A stretch of DNA of 7,405 nt. It comes from an uncultured Alphaproteobacteria bacterium. Its GTDB lineage: Bacteria > Pseudomonadota > Alphaproteobacteria > RF32 > CAG-239. Below, piece after piece: positions 1 to 6,085 of the stretch; positions within the stretch are counted from its first letter, which is position 1; every line of letters starts with the position of its first letter. The notes beneath the pieces are model-generated. The model did no database searches. It was given only the letters and a program-made list of their open reading frames with translations, and had not been told where the DNA came from. The stretch is taken from NCBI GenBank assembly GCA_944391355.1, contig CALXTG010000093.1, forward strand, positions 1 to 7,405, read 5' to 3'. Both the position numbers and the translations under genes were made by a program.

Positions 1-604
1 CCTGATTAATGAATTTCCCGAATATTATCATCTCTTTTCACAAAAGGAATATACCCATAACAACATCAGGCAGGGCAATCGCAACCCGCTGCTCTACAGT
101 ATGTCTTATGCCGACGGCCTGAAAACCGGACATACCGAAGAAGCCGGGTTCAGTCTGACCGCCTCGGCAAAAAAAGATAACCGGCGTTTAATCGGCGTCA
201 TGACCGGATTAAAATCCAACAAAGAACGCTCCGAAGAGGCAGAAAAAATCATGAGCTGGGGCTTCCGCGAATTTGACAATTATACGGTTTTGCGCCAGGG
301 CAGCAAAGTTGCCGATATTCCGGTTTGGTTCGGCAAAGAAAAAACCGTCGGCCTCGTTGTTCCCGAAACAATCCGCCGCACCGTACAGAAAAACCGCCTG
401 AATGACGTCAAATTGACCGCTGTCTATGATAAGCCGGTTAAAGCGCCGGTCAAAGCCGGAGATCGTCTCGGAACGGTTAAAATTGAAATTCCCGGCAATG
501 AAATCATCGAGGTTCCGCTGCTGGCTGATAAGAATATAGACCGGCTCGGCATCTTCGGCCGTATCCGTGCCAATCTCAGCTACTTATTATTCGGAGCCGA
601 ATAA
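1..604 (+). CDS. D-alanyl-D-alanine carboxypeptidase (penicillin-binding protein 5/6 family), 3' part
   Basis: The gene enters from the left edge. The frame is open from base 2 and gives about 200 C-terminal residues, so the start, any signal peptide and the SxxK and SxN motifs lie outside the window. The third active-site motif, KTG, is at visible residues 41-43 inside DGLKTGHTEEAG, which is very characteristic of this family. Residues from about 105 to 185 match the beta-rich PBP5 C-terminal domain. The last 20 or so residues (IDRLGIFGRIRANLSYLLFG) look like the amphipathic membrane-anchoring helix. Known family role: a periplasmic enzyme that removes the terminal D-Ala from peptidoglycan pentapeptides and so limits cross-linking. 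An ATG at 101 is internal and is not the start, because conserved sequence continues upstream of it. The stop overlaps the next ATG by one base (TAATG). A dacC or dacF name would suit, but the paralogues cannot be told apart from this fragment. Confidence 0.95.
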   Translation, partial: LINEFPEYYHLFSQKEYTHNNIRQGNRNPLLYSMSYADGLKTGHTEEAGFSLTASAKKDNRRLIGVMTGLKSNKERSEEAEKIMSWGFREFDNYTVLRQGSKVADIPVWFGKEKTVGLVVPETIRRTVQKNRLNDVKLTAVYDKPVKAPVKAGDRLGTVKIEIPGNEIIEVPLLADKNIDRLGIFGRIRANLSYLLFGAE

Positions 605-1251
605 TGGCCGGAAAATTTATTACTTTTGAAGGCGGGGAGGGAACCGGAAAATCGACGCAGTTAAAACTGCTCGCTTCCTGGCTGCGCGAAAAAGGGATTG
701 ATTGTCTGGAGAGCAAAGAGCCCGGCGGTACCGAAGTCGGACAGGAAATCCGCCGTTTATTGGTCTGCGGCGATAAAGACAAGATGGATCCGGTTGCCGA
801 AGCTTTATTATATTATGCCGACCGCCGCATTCACCTGACCAAAAAAATCTGGCCGGCATTGGAAAAAGGGCAATGGCTGTTAAGCGACCGTTATGCCGAT
901 TCAACGACAGCCTATCAATTTTACGGTTATAACCGAAAGGTACAGCGTGAAACATTGAATTCCCTTTATAAACTGGTAGCAGGGGATTTCAAACCGGATC
1001 TGACGATACTGCTGGATATTGATCCGGTAATCGGCTTGAAGCGCTCCTTCACCAAAGCCGGAACCATGAGCGACAAAGAAACCCGCTTTGAAACCCGCGG
1101 GTTGGAATTTCACAATCTTATGCGCGGCGGTTTTTTGGAAATGGCCAAAGCCGAACCGGAACGTTTTATTGTTTTGAATGCCGATAAAAGTATTGAAGCG
1201 CTTCACAACGAGATTACCGGCATTATGGCAGAGAGGTTTAATATCCCTTGA
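604..1251 (+). CDS. tmk: Thymidylate kinase (dTMP kinase)
   Basis: This cytoplasmic kinase phosphorylates dTMP to dTDP with ATP, an essential step in dTTP supply. It has 215 residues, normal for the family. The P-loop GGEGTGKST is at residues 10-18. The substrate-binding EPGGT motif is at 39-43, preceded by Lys where Arg is more common. The DRYADST motif is at 95-101. A LID-like segment rich in Arg and Lys spans about 146-165. The ATG at 604 overlaps the upstream stop by one base, and a GGAG ribosome binding site lies at 593-596, seven bases before it. This placement supports translational coupling with the carboxypeptidase gene. The stop TGA in turn overlaps the holB ATG. tmk next to holB is a widespread arrangement that links DNA precursor synthesis and replication. 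The identification is secure. Confidence 0.97.
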   Translation: MAGKFITFEGGEGTGKSTQLKLLASWLREKGIDCLESKEPGGTEVGQEIRRLLVCGDKDKMDPVAEALLYYADRRIHLTKKIWPALEKGQWLLSDRYADSTTAYQFYGYNRKVQRETLNSLYKLVAGDFKPDLTILLDIDPVIGLKRSFTKAGTMSDKETRFETRGLEFHNLMRGGFLEMAKAEPERFIVLNADKSIEALHNEITGIMAERFNIP

Positions 1252-2312
1252 TGAGCGATGCCGAACAAACCGACAATTTTTCACCCCGCCTCAATACCTG
1301 CTTGCTTGGCCATGAGACGGCGGAACAAGTATTGCTGAATGCCTGGAAAAATAACACCTTGCATAATTCCTGGCTGATTTCGGGAATTGAAGGCGTCGGC
1401 AAAGCGACTTTGGCTTATCGTTTTGCCCGTTTTCTGCTGGCCGCCGATGAAAGCCGCCGCGAGATTTATACCAGTCTGACGATCGGTGCCGATAATCCGG
1501 TATTTAAACTGATTGCCGGCAATGCTCATCCGGATTTTAAGATTATAGAGCGGGATTATATTGACACCGACCGCAAAAAGATTTTAAAAGCGCTTAAAGG
1601 CGGCGAAGCAATGTCGGACGATGAACTGAAAAGTCTGAAAAAATCTGCGGTTATTCGTGTCGATGATGTCCGTACCATTAACGAATTTCTTTCCCGCAAA
1701 TCGGCGGGAGACGGCTGGCGCGTCGTTATTGTCGACAGTATTGATGACATGAATATCGCCAGTGCCAATGCCGTGTTGAAAATTCTTGAGGAACCGCCCC
1801 ATAAAACCGTTATCTTGCTGCTCAGCCACAATCCCGGAAAATTGCTGCCGACCATTAAATCACGCTGCGCCAAACTGCATCTTCAGCCGCTGAAGCCGGA
1901 AATAATTGCCAGCCTGCTGCGCCGCTACCGTCCGGAATTAACCGAAGATAAGGTCAAAAAACTGAGCGGCCTGGCCTCCGGGAGTATCGGAAAAGCCTTA
2001 AACTATGCCGATTGGGATGCGGTCAGCCGCTATGAAAGTCTCAACGCTTTGGTTTCGGCGGGGAAAAACTTTTCCCTGAACAGTCTTCTCGAATTTTGTA
2101 ATTCGGCCGTCACGGATGAAGACAGCTATTTTCTTAATAAAGAAATTGTGTTAAAATATATTGTAGATTTTATCAAAAGCCGCCCCGGCAATACAGAGAT
2201 TATTGAAGCCTGGGACAATGCCGTTAAAGTTTTTGATGAAACCGAACGCCTGAATTTGGATAAAAAACAGACATTAATTAATATTATCAATAATTTGTGC
2301 AAGAGAGTATAA
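1251..2312 (+). CDS. holB: DNA polymerase III delta' subunit (clamp-loader AAA+ protein)
   Basis: This is a clamp-loader component that helps place the beta sliding clamp on DNA. The protein has 353 residues from the ATG at 1251. A Walker A-like GIEGVGKAT is at residues 45-53. A Walker B-like VVIVDSIDDMN is at 158-168. The strongly conserved family stretch ANAVLKILEEPP follows at 172-183, and the SRC motif is at 204-206. In the Walker B region the sequence reads D-S-I-D rather than the usual D-E-A-D, which fits delta' being a poor or inactive ATPase. The frame also has a TTG at 1248, one codon earlier. ATG is preferred because it forms the same stop/start overlap (TGATG) as the preceding junction. 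The nearest ribosome-binding-like sequence, GAGAGG at 1231-1236, is rather far from either start, so re-initiation after tmk is probable. Confidence 0.95.
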   Translation: MSDAEQTDNFSPRLNTCLLGHETAEQVLLNAWKNNTLHNSWLISGIEGVGKATLAYRFARFLLAADESRREIYTSLTIGADNPVFKLIAGNAHPDFKIIERDYIDTDRKKILKALKGGEAMSDDELKSLKKSAVIRVDDVRTINEFLSRKSAGDGWRVVIVDSIDDMNIASANAVLKILEEPPHKTVILLLSHNPGKLLPTIKSRCAKLHLQPLKPEIIASLLRRYRPELTEDKVKKLSGLASGSIGKALNYADWDAVSRYESLNALVSAGKNFSLNSLLEFCNSAVTDEDSYFLNKEIVLKYIVDFIKSRPGNTEIIEAWDNAVKVFDETERLNLDKKQTLINIINNLCKRV

Positions 2313-2313
2313 A

Positions 2314-3108
2314 ATGCTGGTTGATAGTCACTGCCACCTTGATTTCAATGATTTTGAAGAAGATATGGACGATATCTTGACTCGCGCCAAGGAAAGCGGC
2401 GTAACCGCTATTCTGGATGCCGGAAACAATATCGGCGAACTGCCGAACCAGCTCAAGCTGGCCGAACGTTATCCTTTTATTTATACCGCCGTCGGCGTTC
2501 ATCCTCACGAAGCAGCCGCTTATCCGGATATTACGGCCGCGGAATTTATTAAAGCCGCCGACCATAAAAAGATTGTCGCGATCGGTGAATGCGGGCTGGA
2601 CTATTACTATGATTACTCTCCGCGCGACGTGCAGAAAAAAGTTTTTGCCGAACAGATTAAGGCTGCGCAGGAAACCGGATTGCCGCTGATTATTCATACC
2701 CGCGATGCCGATGATGATACGATAGCGCTTCTTGATGAATATTACCGGCAAAAACCGTTCACCGGCGTTATCCATTGTTTTTCCTCCTCGCGGAAGCTGG
2801 CCGAGTTTGCCTTATCAATCGGCTTCTATATCTCGGCTTCGGGAATAATTACGTTTAACAAGTCGCAGGAGCTGCGGGAAATCTTTGCCGATGTTCCACT
2901 TGAACGGCTGCTGGTTGAAACCGACGCGCCTTTTCTGGCACCCTGTCCGATGCGCGGCCGCCGCAATGAACCGGGTTTTGTCCGCTATACCGCCGAAAAA
3001 CTGGCGCAGATTAAAGATATTCCTTTTGAAAAGCTGGCCGAAATAACCTCGGATAATTTTGCAAAACTGTTCCGTAAAGCCAGCGACAAAGGGAGATTCG
3101 ACTATTGA
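2314..3108 (+). CDS. tatD: TatD/YcfH-family metal-dependent DNase
   Basis: This is a TIM-barrel hydrolase of the TatD family, whose members are metal-dependent 3'-5' DNases implicated in DNA repair and turnover. The length of 264 residues is typical. The expected metal ligands are visible: HCH at residues 6-8 (DSHCHLDF), Glu92 in GECGLDY, His128 in IIHTR, His154 in GVIHCFS, and Asp204 in ETDAPFLAP. The start ATG lies one base after the holB stop, with a purine-rich AAGAGAG at 2301-2307 as ribosome binding site. Its position after holB resembles E. coli ycfH, so YcfH may be the closer relative than TatD itself. Many alphaproteobacteria have metG between holB and this gene, and it is missing here. 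The last four bases overlap the next gene. The family call is firm, but the exact cellular substrate is not known from sequence. Confidence 0.95.
   Translation: MLVDSHCHLDFNDFEEDMDDILTRAKESGVTAILDAGNNIGELPNQLKLAERYPFIYTAVGVHPHEAAAYPDITAAEFIKAADHKKIVAIGECGLDYYYDYSPRDVQKKVFAEQIKAAQETGLPLIIHTRDADDDTIALLDEYYRQKPFTGVIHCFSSSRKLAEFALSIGFYISASGIITFNKSQELREIFADVPLERLLVETDAPFLAPCPMRGRRNEPGFVRYTAEKLAQIKDIPFEKLAEITSDNFAKLFRKASDKGRFDY
3091..3096 (+). promoter_or_regulatory. Ribosome binding site for the TTG-initiated metallo-hydrolase
   Basis: GGGAGA lies eight bases before the TTG at 3105. It decides the start of the following gene, because the next in-frame ATG (codon 21) would delete the conserved first beta strand and the GVP loop. 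The site is inside the end of tatD. Confidence 0.7.
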
Positions 3109-3893
3109 GAAACCGTATCGTAATCTTAGGAGCCGGCGCGGCTCCGGGAGTCCCGTCACTGGGCATGGGGTGGGGCAGTTGCAATCCCGAGAATCCCAAA
3201 AATATCCGCATGCGCACATCGACTTATCTCGAATACCGCGGCATCAAACTCTTGATAGATACCAGCCCCGATCTGCGTACCCAGCTGATTAACCAAAATA
3301 TCCGGGATATTGACGGCGTTCTCTACACGCACAGTCATGCTGATCATCTGCACGGTATTGACGATCTGCGGGAAATCAACCGTATCAGCCGCCAAAGCCT
3401 TAATTTTTATGCCGGACGCCTGACAACCGCTCAGATTGCGCGTCGCTTTGACTACCTGATTGCAACCCGCAAACAGGTAAACAACGTCATTCGTAAAGCC
3501 AGCCTGGTGCCCAATATTATCAAAGCCAACCGGCCTTTCTATATTAAAGGCGTCAAGATTACCCCGATAAAAATGAAAGACCATTGTCCGGAATGTCTGG
3601 GATATGTGTTTGATGACGGCGAATATGTGCACATTGCCGACTTCAAATCTCTGCCGCCCAGTGCCTATAAGATGATAACCAAACGTCCCAGACTGCTGGT
3701 GATGCCTCTGACCACGATTAAAGGCGAAGTCCAGCATGCCGGTTTAGAGGGGGTTTTGCAGGTACTGAAACGTATTAATCCCGAAAAAGCGATTATCAAT
3801 CACATGACCAATGAATGCGATTATGACACGATTGACAGCCTGACGCCGGAAAATGTGCGTCCCGCTTACGATAATTTAATAATTGAGTTTTAG
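3105..3893 (+). CDS. PhnP-like metallo-beta-lactamase-fold hydrolase, TTG start
   Basis: This 262-residue metallo-beta-lactamase-fold hydrolase (Lactamase_B_2 type) resembles the PhnP phosphodiesterase branch. The main metal motif HSHADH is at residues 76-81 in the typical context YTHSHADHLHGIDDLR. Further probable ligands are His160, Asp179 (IADF) and His233 (NHM). An N-terminal GxGWGxCxPxNPKN segment at about 20-33 is, from general knowledge, typical of the alphaproteobacterial version that follows tatD. Translation must start at TTG 3105. This overlaps the tatD stop by four bases (TTGA) and puts the conserved strand RIVILGAG at the N-terminus. A CPEC pair (Cys161, Cys164) directly follows the active-site His160, where I would expect a glycine-rich stretch. 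A phosphodiesterase acting on a nucleotide or small phosphoester is the likely activity, but the substrate is unknown. phnP is not assigned because no phosphonate genes are nearby. Confidence 0.9.
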   Translation: MRNRIVILGAGAAPGVPSLGMGWGSCNPENPKNIRMRTSTYLEYRGIKLLIDTSPDLRTQLINQNIRDIDGVLYTHSHADHLHGIDDLREINRISRQSLNFYAGRLTTAQIARRFDYLIATRKQVNNVIRKASLVPNIIKANRPFYIKGVKITPIKMKDHCPECLGYVFDDGEYVHIADFKSLPPSAYKMITKRPRLLVMPLTTIKGEVQHAGLEGVLQVLKRINPEKAIINHMTNECDYDTIDSLTPENVRPAYDNLIIEF

Positions 3894-3944
3894 AATAAGA
3901 AACAGAAAAAGAAGTAAAAAGCAGAAGACGGAAAGGACTATATC
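3894..3944 (+). other. Purine-rich intergenic leader before the DHH gene
   Basis: Only 5 of the 44 bases from 3894 to 3937 are pyrimidines. The stretch ends in a strong ribosome binding site, GGAAAGGA, at 3930-3937, seven bases before the ATG at 3945. No hairpin with a T-run is present, so transcription from the upstream operon may continue into the next gene. No well-spaced promoter could be found in it. Such a strand is expected to be unstructured and easily bound by ribosomes. Confidence 0.6.
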
Positions 3945-4820
3945 ATGTTGTGTATATATCACGTTGCCGACCACGACGGAAAAGGCTCGGCCGCTGTTGT
4001 TAAAAGCGTTTACCCCGATACCGAATTTTTAGGATTAAACCATGATATGGAAATTCCCTATGACGAAATAAAAAAACACGATAAAATCGTTATTTGCGAT
4101 ATTGCTCTGCCGGTCAGATTTATGTTTGAACTTAATGAGAAAATTGACCTGACCTGGATTGATCATCATATTTCAGTAATCAAAGAGTATGATGAACTGC
4201 TGGCTTCCGGACAATATAAACCGATTAAGGGGCTGCGCCGGGTAGGAACGGCCGCCATAATTCTCAGCTGGGAATACTTTTATCCCGATCGTCCGCTCCC
4301 CGAAGGCGTCCGCCTGCTTGGGCTTAACGATTTATTTGATCTGCGCGACAAAAATGTTCGTCCGTTTGAATATGCTTTTCAGTCATTGGGGGTTAATCGT
4401 CCGCAGGATGAGATCTGGACCAAGCTCCTGAACAATGAAATTGATATCAAGGCCATGGTTGATAAAGGCGAGTCGATTCTGTCCTGGATAAAGGTTCGCA
4501 ATTATCGTCTGGTTCGCAGCCTGGCCTTTGAAAGCGAAATTAACGGGCTGCGCTGTATCTGCGCCAATATGCCGCAGGGGTATTCCGAATTCTTTGATTC
4601 TCTGCCCGACATCAAAGAATATGATGTCATGATTAACTTTTTCATGAACAAGCGCAACAGTTGGAATCTTTCTTTCTACACCGATAAAGATCATGTTGAT
4701 GTTTCAAAAATCGCAGCCTCGCTCGGCGGAGGAGGGCATATGCGTGCGGCCGGGGCTTCTTCCCTGAAAGAACTGCCGGAGTTTTTACGCCGCGGCACGA
4801 AAAACCGACTTGAAGAATAA
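3945..4820 (+). CDS. DHH/DHHA1-family phosphoesterase
   Basis: The 291-residue protein has the DHH phosphoesterase layout. Motif I, HVADHDGKGSA, is at residues 6-16. Motif II Asp52 lies in VICDIAL. The name-giving DHH is at 73-75 in WIDHHISV, and a probable further metal Asp129 is in GLNDLFD. The C-terminal DHHA1 signature GGGGHMRAAGA is at 261-271. Family members are Mn-dependent phosphohydrolases such as oligoribonuclease NrnA, cyclic dinucleotide phosphodiesterases, RecJ and exopolyphosphatase-like enzymes. The absence of PAS, GGDEF or membrane segments excludes a GdpP-type protein, and RecJ is much longer. NrnA-like degradation of short oligonucleotides or a related small phosphoester activity is plausible, but the substrate is not shown by the sequence. 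No signal peptide is visible, so it is cytoplasmic. It probably belongs to the end of the upstream operon by read-through. Confidence 0.88.
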   Translation: MLCIYHVADHDGKGSAAVVKSVYPDTEFLGLNHDMEIPYDEIKKHDKIVICDIALPVRFMFELNEKIDLTWIDHHISVIKEYDELLASGQYKPIKGLRRVGTAAIILSWEYFYPDRPLPEGVRLLGLNDLFDLRDKNVRPFEYAFQSLGVNRPQDEIWTKLLNNEIDIKAMVDKGESILSWIKVRNYRLVRSLAFESEINGLRCICANMPQGYSEFFDSLPDIKEYDVMINFFMNKRNSWNLSFYTDKDHVDVSKIAASLGGGGHMRAAGASSLKELPEFLRRGTKNRLEE

Positions 4821-4838
4821 GCGTTGCCTCCTTATATT
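4810..4838 (+). promoter_or_regulatory. Candidate sigma70-type promoter for the alcohol dehydrogenase
   Basis: A -35 element TTGAAG (4810-4815, four of six consensus bases) is followed after exactly 17 bases by TATATT (4833-4838, five of six). The -35 lies in the last codons of the DHH gene. Initiation would be expected at about 4845, leaving a leader of roughly 29 bases before the ATG at 4874. The assignment rests on consensus and spacing only. Confidence 0.5.
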
Positions 4839-4867
4839 AGACATAGTTCAGTTTTAATATAAAGGAG
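4828..4867 (+). promoter_or_regulatory. Inverted repeat that would pair with the Shine-Dalgarno of the alcohol dehydrogenase gene
   Basis: The arm CTCCTTATATTA (4828-4839) is complementary to TAATATAAAGGAG (4855-4867) over 12 base pairs with one bulged A, around a 15-base loop. The right arm contains the whole ribosome binding site AAAGGAG (4861-4867) and the left arm contains its exact complement CTCCTT. In RNA read through from upstream, the stem would block ribosome access. It has no T-run, so it is not an ordinary intrinsic terminator. The pairing is seen directly in the sequence; regulation is inferred. Confidence 0.6.
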
Positions 4868-4873
4868 TCTGCC

Positions 4874-6034
4874 ATGCATTTTGATTACTATATTCCGACC
4901 CGGATTATCTTCGGCCGCGGCCGTTTATCAGAACTTTCAAACTTGCCGCTTCCCGGTAAAAAAGCCCTGATTGTCATTACCAACGGCCAGTCGATGAGAA
5001 ATTTCGGCTATCTGGATAAAGTTATCCGTTCTCTGGAAGCGGCCGGCGTGGAAACTGTACTCTTTGACAAAGTTCTGCCCAATCCGACGCAGGCTCATGT
5101 TATGGAAGCCGCGGATCTGGCTCGTAATGAAAATTGTGATTTCGTAATCGGTCTCGGCGGCGGCAGCGCGATTGATTCTGCCAAAGCCGTAGCTGTTATG
5201 GTTCGCAATCCCGGAACTTTTTGGGATTATGCCAAAGACGGCCGCGAGATTAATGAACAGGTGCTTCCGATTGTCGCCATTCCCACCACAGCCGGAACCG
5301 GCACGGAATCTGACCCTTGGACGGTTATTACCAACACCGATACCAATGAGAAAATCGGCTTTGGCTGCAAACAGACTTTCCCGGTTCTGTCTGTCGTCGA
5401 TCCCGAATTAATGGTTTCGGTTCCGCCGCGTCTGACCGCTTATCAGGGAATGGATGCCTTTTTCCATGCCGCCGAAGGCTATCTGGCCAATGTTGCCCAG
5501 CCGGTTTCCGATTTGTTTGCCCTCGATTCGATTAAACGGATTACCAAATTCCTGCCTCAGGCGGTAGCAGACGGCAATGACTTGCAGGCACGCGCCGAAA
5601 TGGCCTGGGCGAGTACGCAGTCGGGAATGGTTGAAAGCACTTCCTGCTGTATTTCCGAACATTCGATGGAGCACGCGCTTTCCGCTTATTATCCCGAACT
5701 GCCGCACGGCGCGGGACTGGTAGCCCTGTCGCGTCAGTATTTTGCCTATCTTCTGAAAAAAGACCGTAAAAAAGTTTCGGTTCGCTATATTGATATGGCA
5801 AAAGCCATGGGAGAAGAGGGAAATGCGCCGGAAGCCTTTTTGAACGCGCTTGACAAGCTGATTAATAATGTTGGGCTCGGAGACCTGAAACTCTCTCAAT
5901 GGGGACTGAAAAAAGAAGACGCCGAAAAACTGGCCGCCAATTCTTTTTCGGCCATGGGTTCGCTTTATGAACTTGATCCGGTTACGCTGACCTGCGATGA
6001 CGCGGTCTGCATAATCCGCGATTCGATTAACTAA
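4874..6034 (+). CDS. Iron-containing (group III) alcohol dehydrogenase
   Basis: The 386-residue protein is a full-length member of the iron-type alcohol dehydrogenase family, which interconverts alcohols and aldehydes or ketones with NAD(P). The nucleotide-binding GLGGGSAIDSAKA is at residues 93-105, and the family stretch PTTAGTGTESDPW is at 137-149. The four metal ligands are present: Asp194 and His198 (GMDAFFHAAEGY), His263 (EHSMEH) and His278 (PHGAG). The conserved His267 is also kept. By analogy with FucO, the residue that favours NAD would be Asp near position 37. Here the segment reads TNGQSMRNFG, closer to NADP(H)-using YqhD/BDH proteins, so NADP preference is possible. The substrate is not predictable. 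The ATG at 4874 has a strong AAAGGAG site six bases upstream. The gene probably forms its own transcription unit, with a promoter before it and a terminator after it. Confidence 0.94.
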   Translation: MHFDYYIPTRIIFGRGRLSELSNLPLPGKKALIVITNGQSMRNFGYLDKVIRSLEAAGVETVLFDKVLPNPTQAHVMEAADLARNENCDFVIGLGGGSAIDSAKAVAVMVRNPGTFWDYAKDGREINEQVLPIVAIPTTAGTGTESDPWTVITNTDTNEKIGFGCKQTFPVLSVVDPELMVSVPPRLTAYQGMDAFFHAAEGYLANVAQPVSDLFALDSIKRITKFLPQAVADGNDLQARAEMAWASTQSGMVESTSCCISEHSMEHALSAYYPELPHGAGLVALSRQYFAYLLKKDRKKVSVRYIDMAKAMGEEGNAPEAFLNALDKLINNVGLGDLKLSQWGLKKEDAEKLAANSFSAMGSLYELDPVTLTCDDAVCIIRDSIN

Positions 6035-6049
6035 ATGCTTACTTCAAGG

Positions 6050-6076
6050 AAAAAGCCGCCCGAAAGAGGCGGCTTT
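6050..6076 (-). terminator. Same hairpin read on the minus strand, terminator of the beta-helix gene
   Basis: Read on the minus strand, the stem is followed by five T residues (complement of A6050-6054), three of which take part in the stem. It lies immediately after the stop codon of the minus-strand gene. The T-tract is shorter than on the plus strand, so termination here is probably weaker. Confidence 0.6.
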
Positions 6077-6085
6077 GTTTTTTTT
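6052..6085 (+). terminator. Strong intrinsic terminator after the alcohol dehydrogenase
   Basis: AAAGCCGCC (6052-6060) pairs perfectly with GGCGGCTTT (6068-6076) around a seven-base loop. A G and then eight T residues (6078-6085) follow. The hairpin starts 18 bases after the stop codon. The T-run overlaps the stop codon of the convergent minus-strand gene. Confidence 0.93.

Noticed and set aside
1248..1250. TTG one codon upstream as the holB start
   Set aside because: The ATG at 1251 gives the same one-base stop overlap as the preceding junction, and the TTG start adds only one residue.
2287..2775. Minus-strand open frame (162 codons) opposite tatD
   Set aside because: It is a shadow of the tatD codons without recognisable domains.
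3156..3737. Long minus-strand open frame (193 codons) opposite the metallo-hydrolase
   Set aside because: It is antisense to a gene with clear catalytic motifs, shows no recognisable domain, and similar antisense frames occur opposite most genes here because of their codon use.
3832..3837. Perfect -35 hexamer TTGACA near the end of the metallo-hydrolase gene
   Set aside because: No -10-like element lies 16-18 bases downstream; the bases are explained by the codons for Ile-Asp-Ser.
4912..4923. Perfect 12-base palindrome CGGCCGCGGCCG near the start of the alcohol dehydrogenase gene
   Set aside because: It lies within the coding sequence for Gly-Arg-Gly-Arg and is explained by GC-rich glycine and arginine codons; no second copy was noticed.
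5408..5899. Minus-strand open frame (163 codons) opposite the alcohol dehydrogenase
   Set aside because: It has no recognisable motif and lies fully inside a well-supported gene on the other strand.
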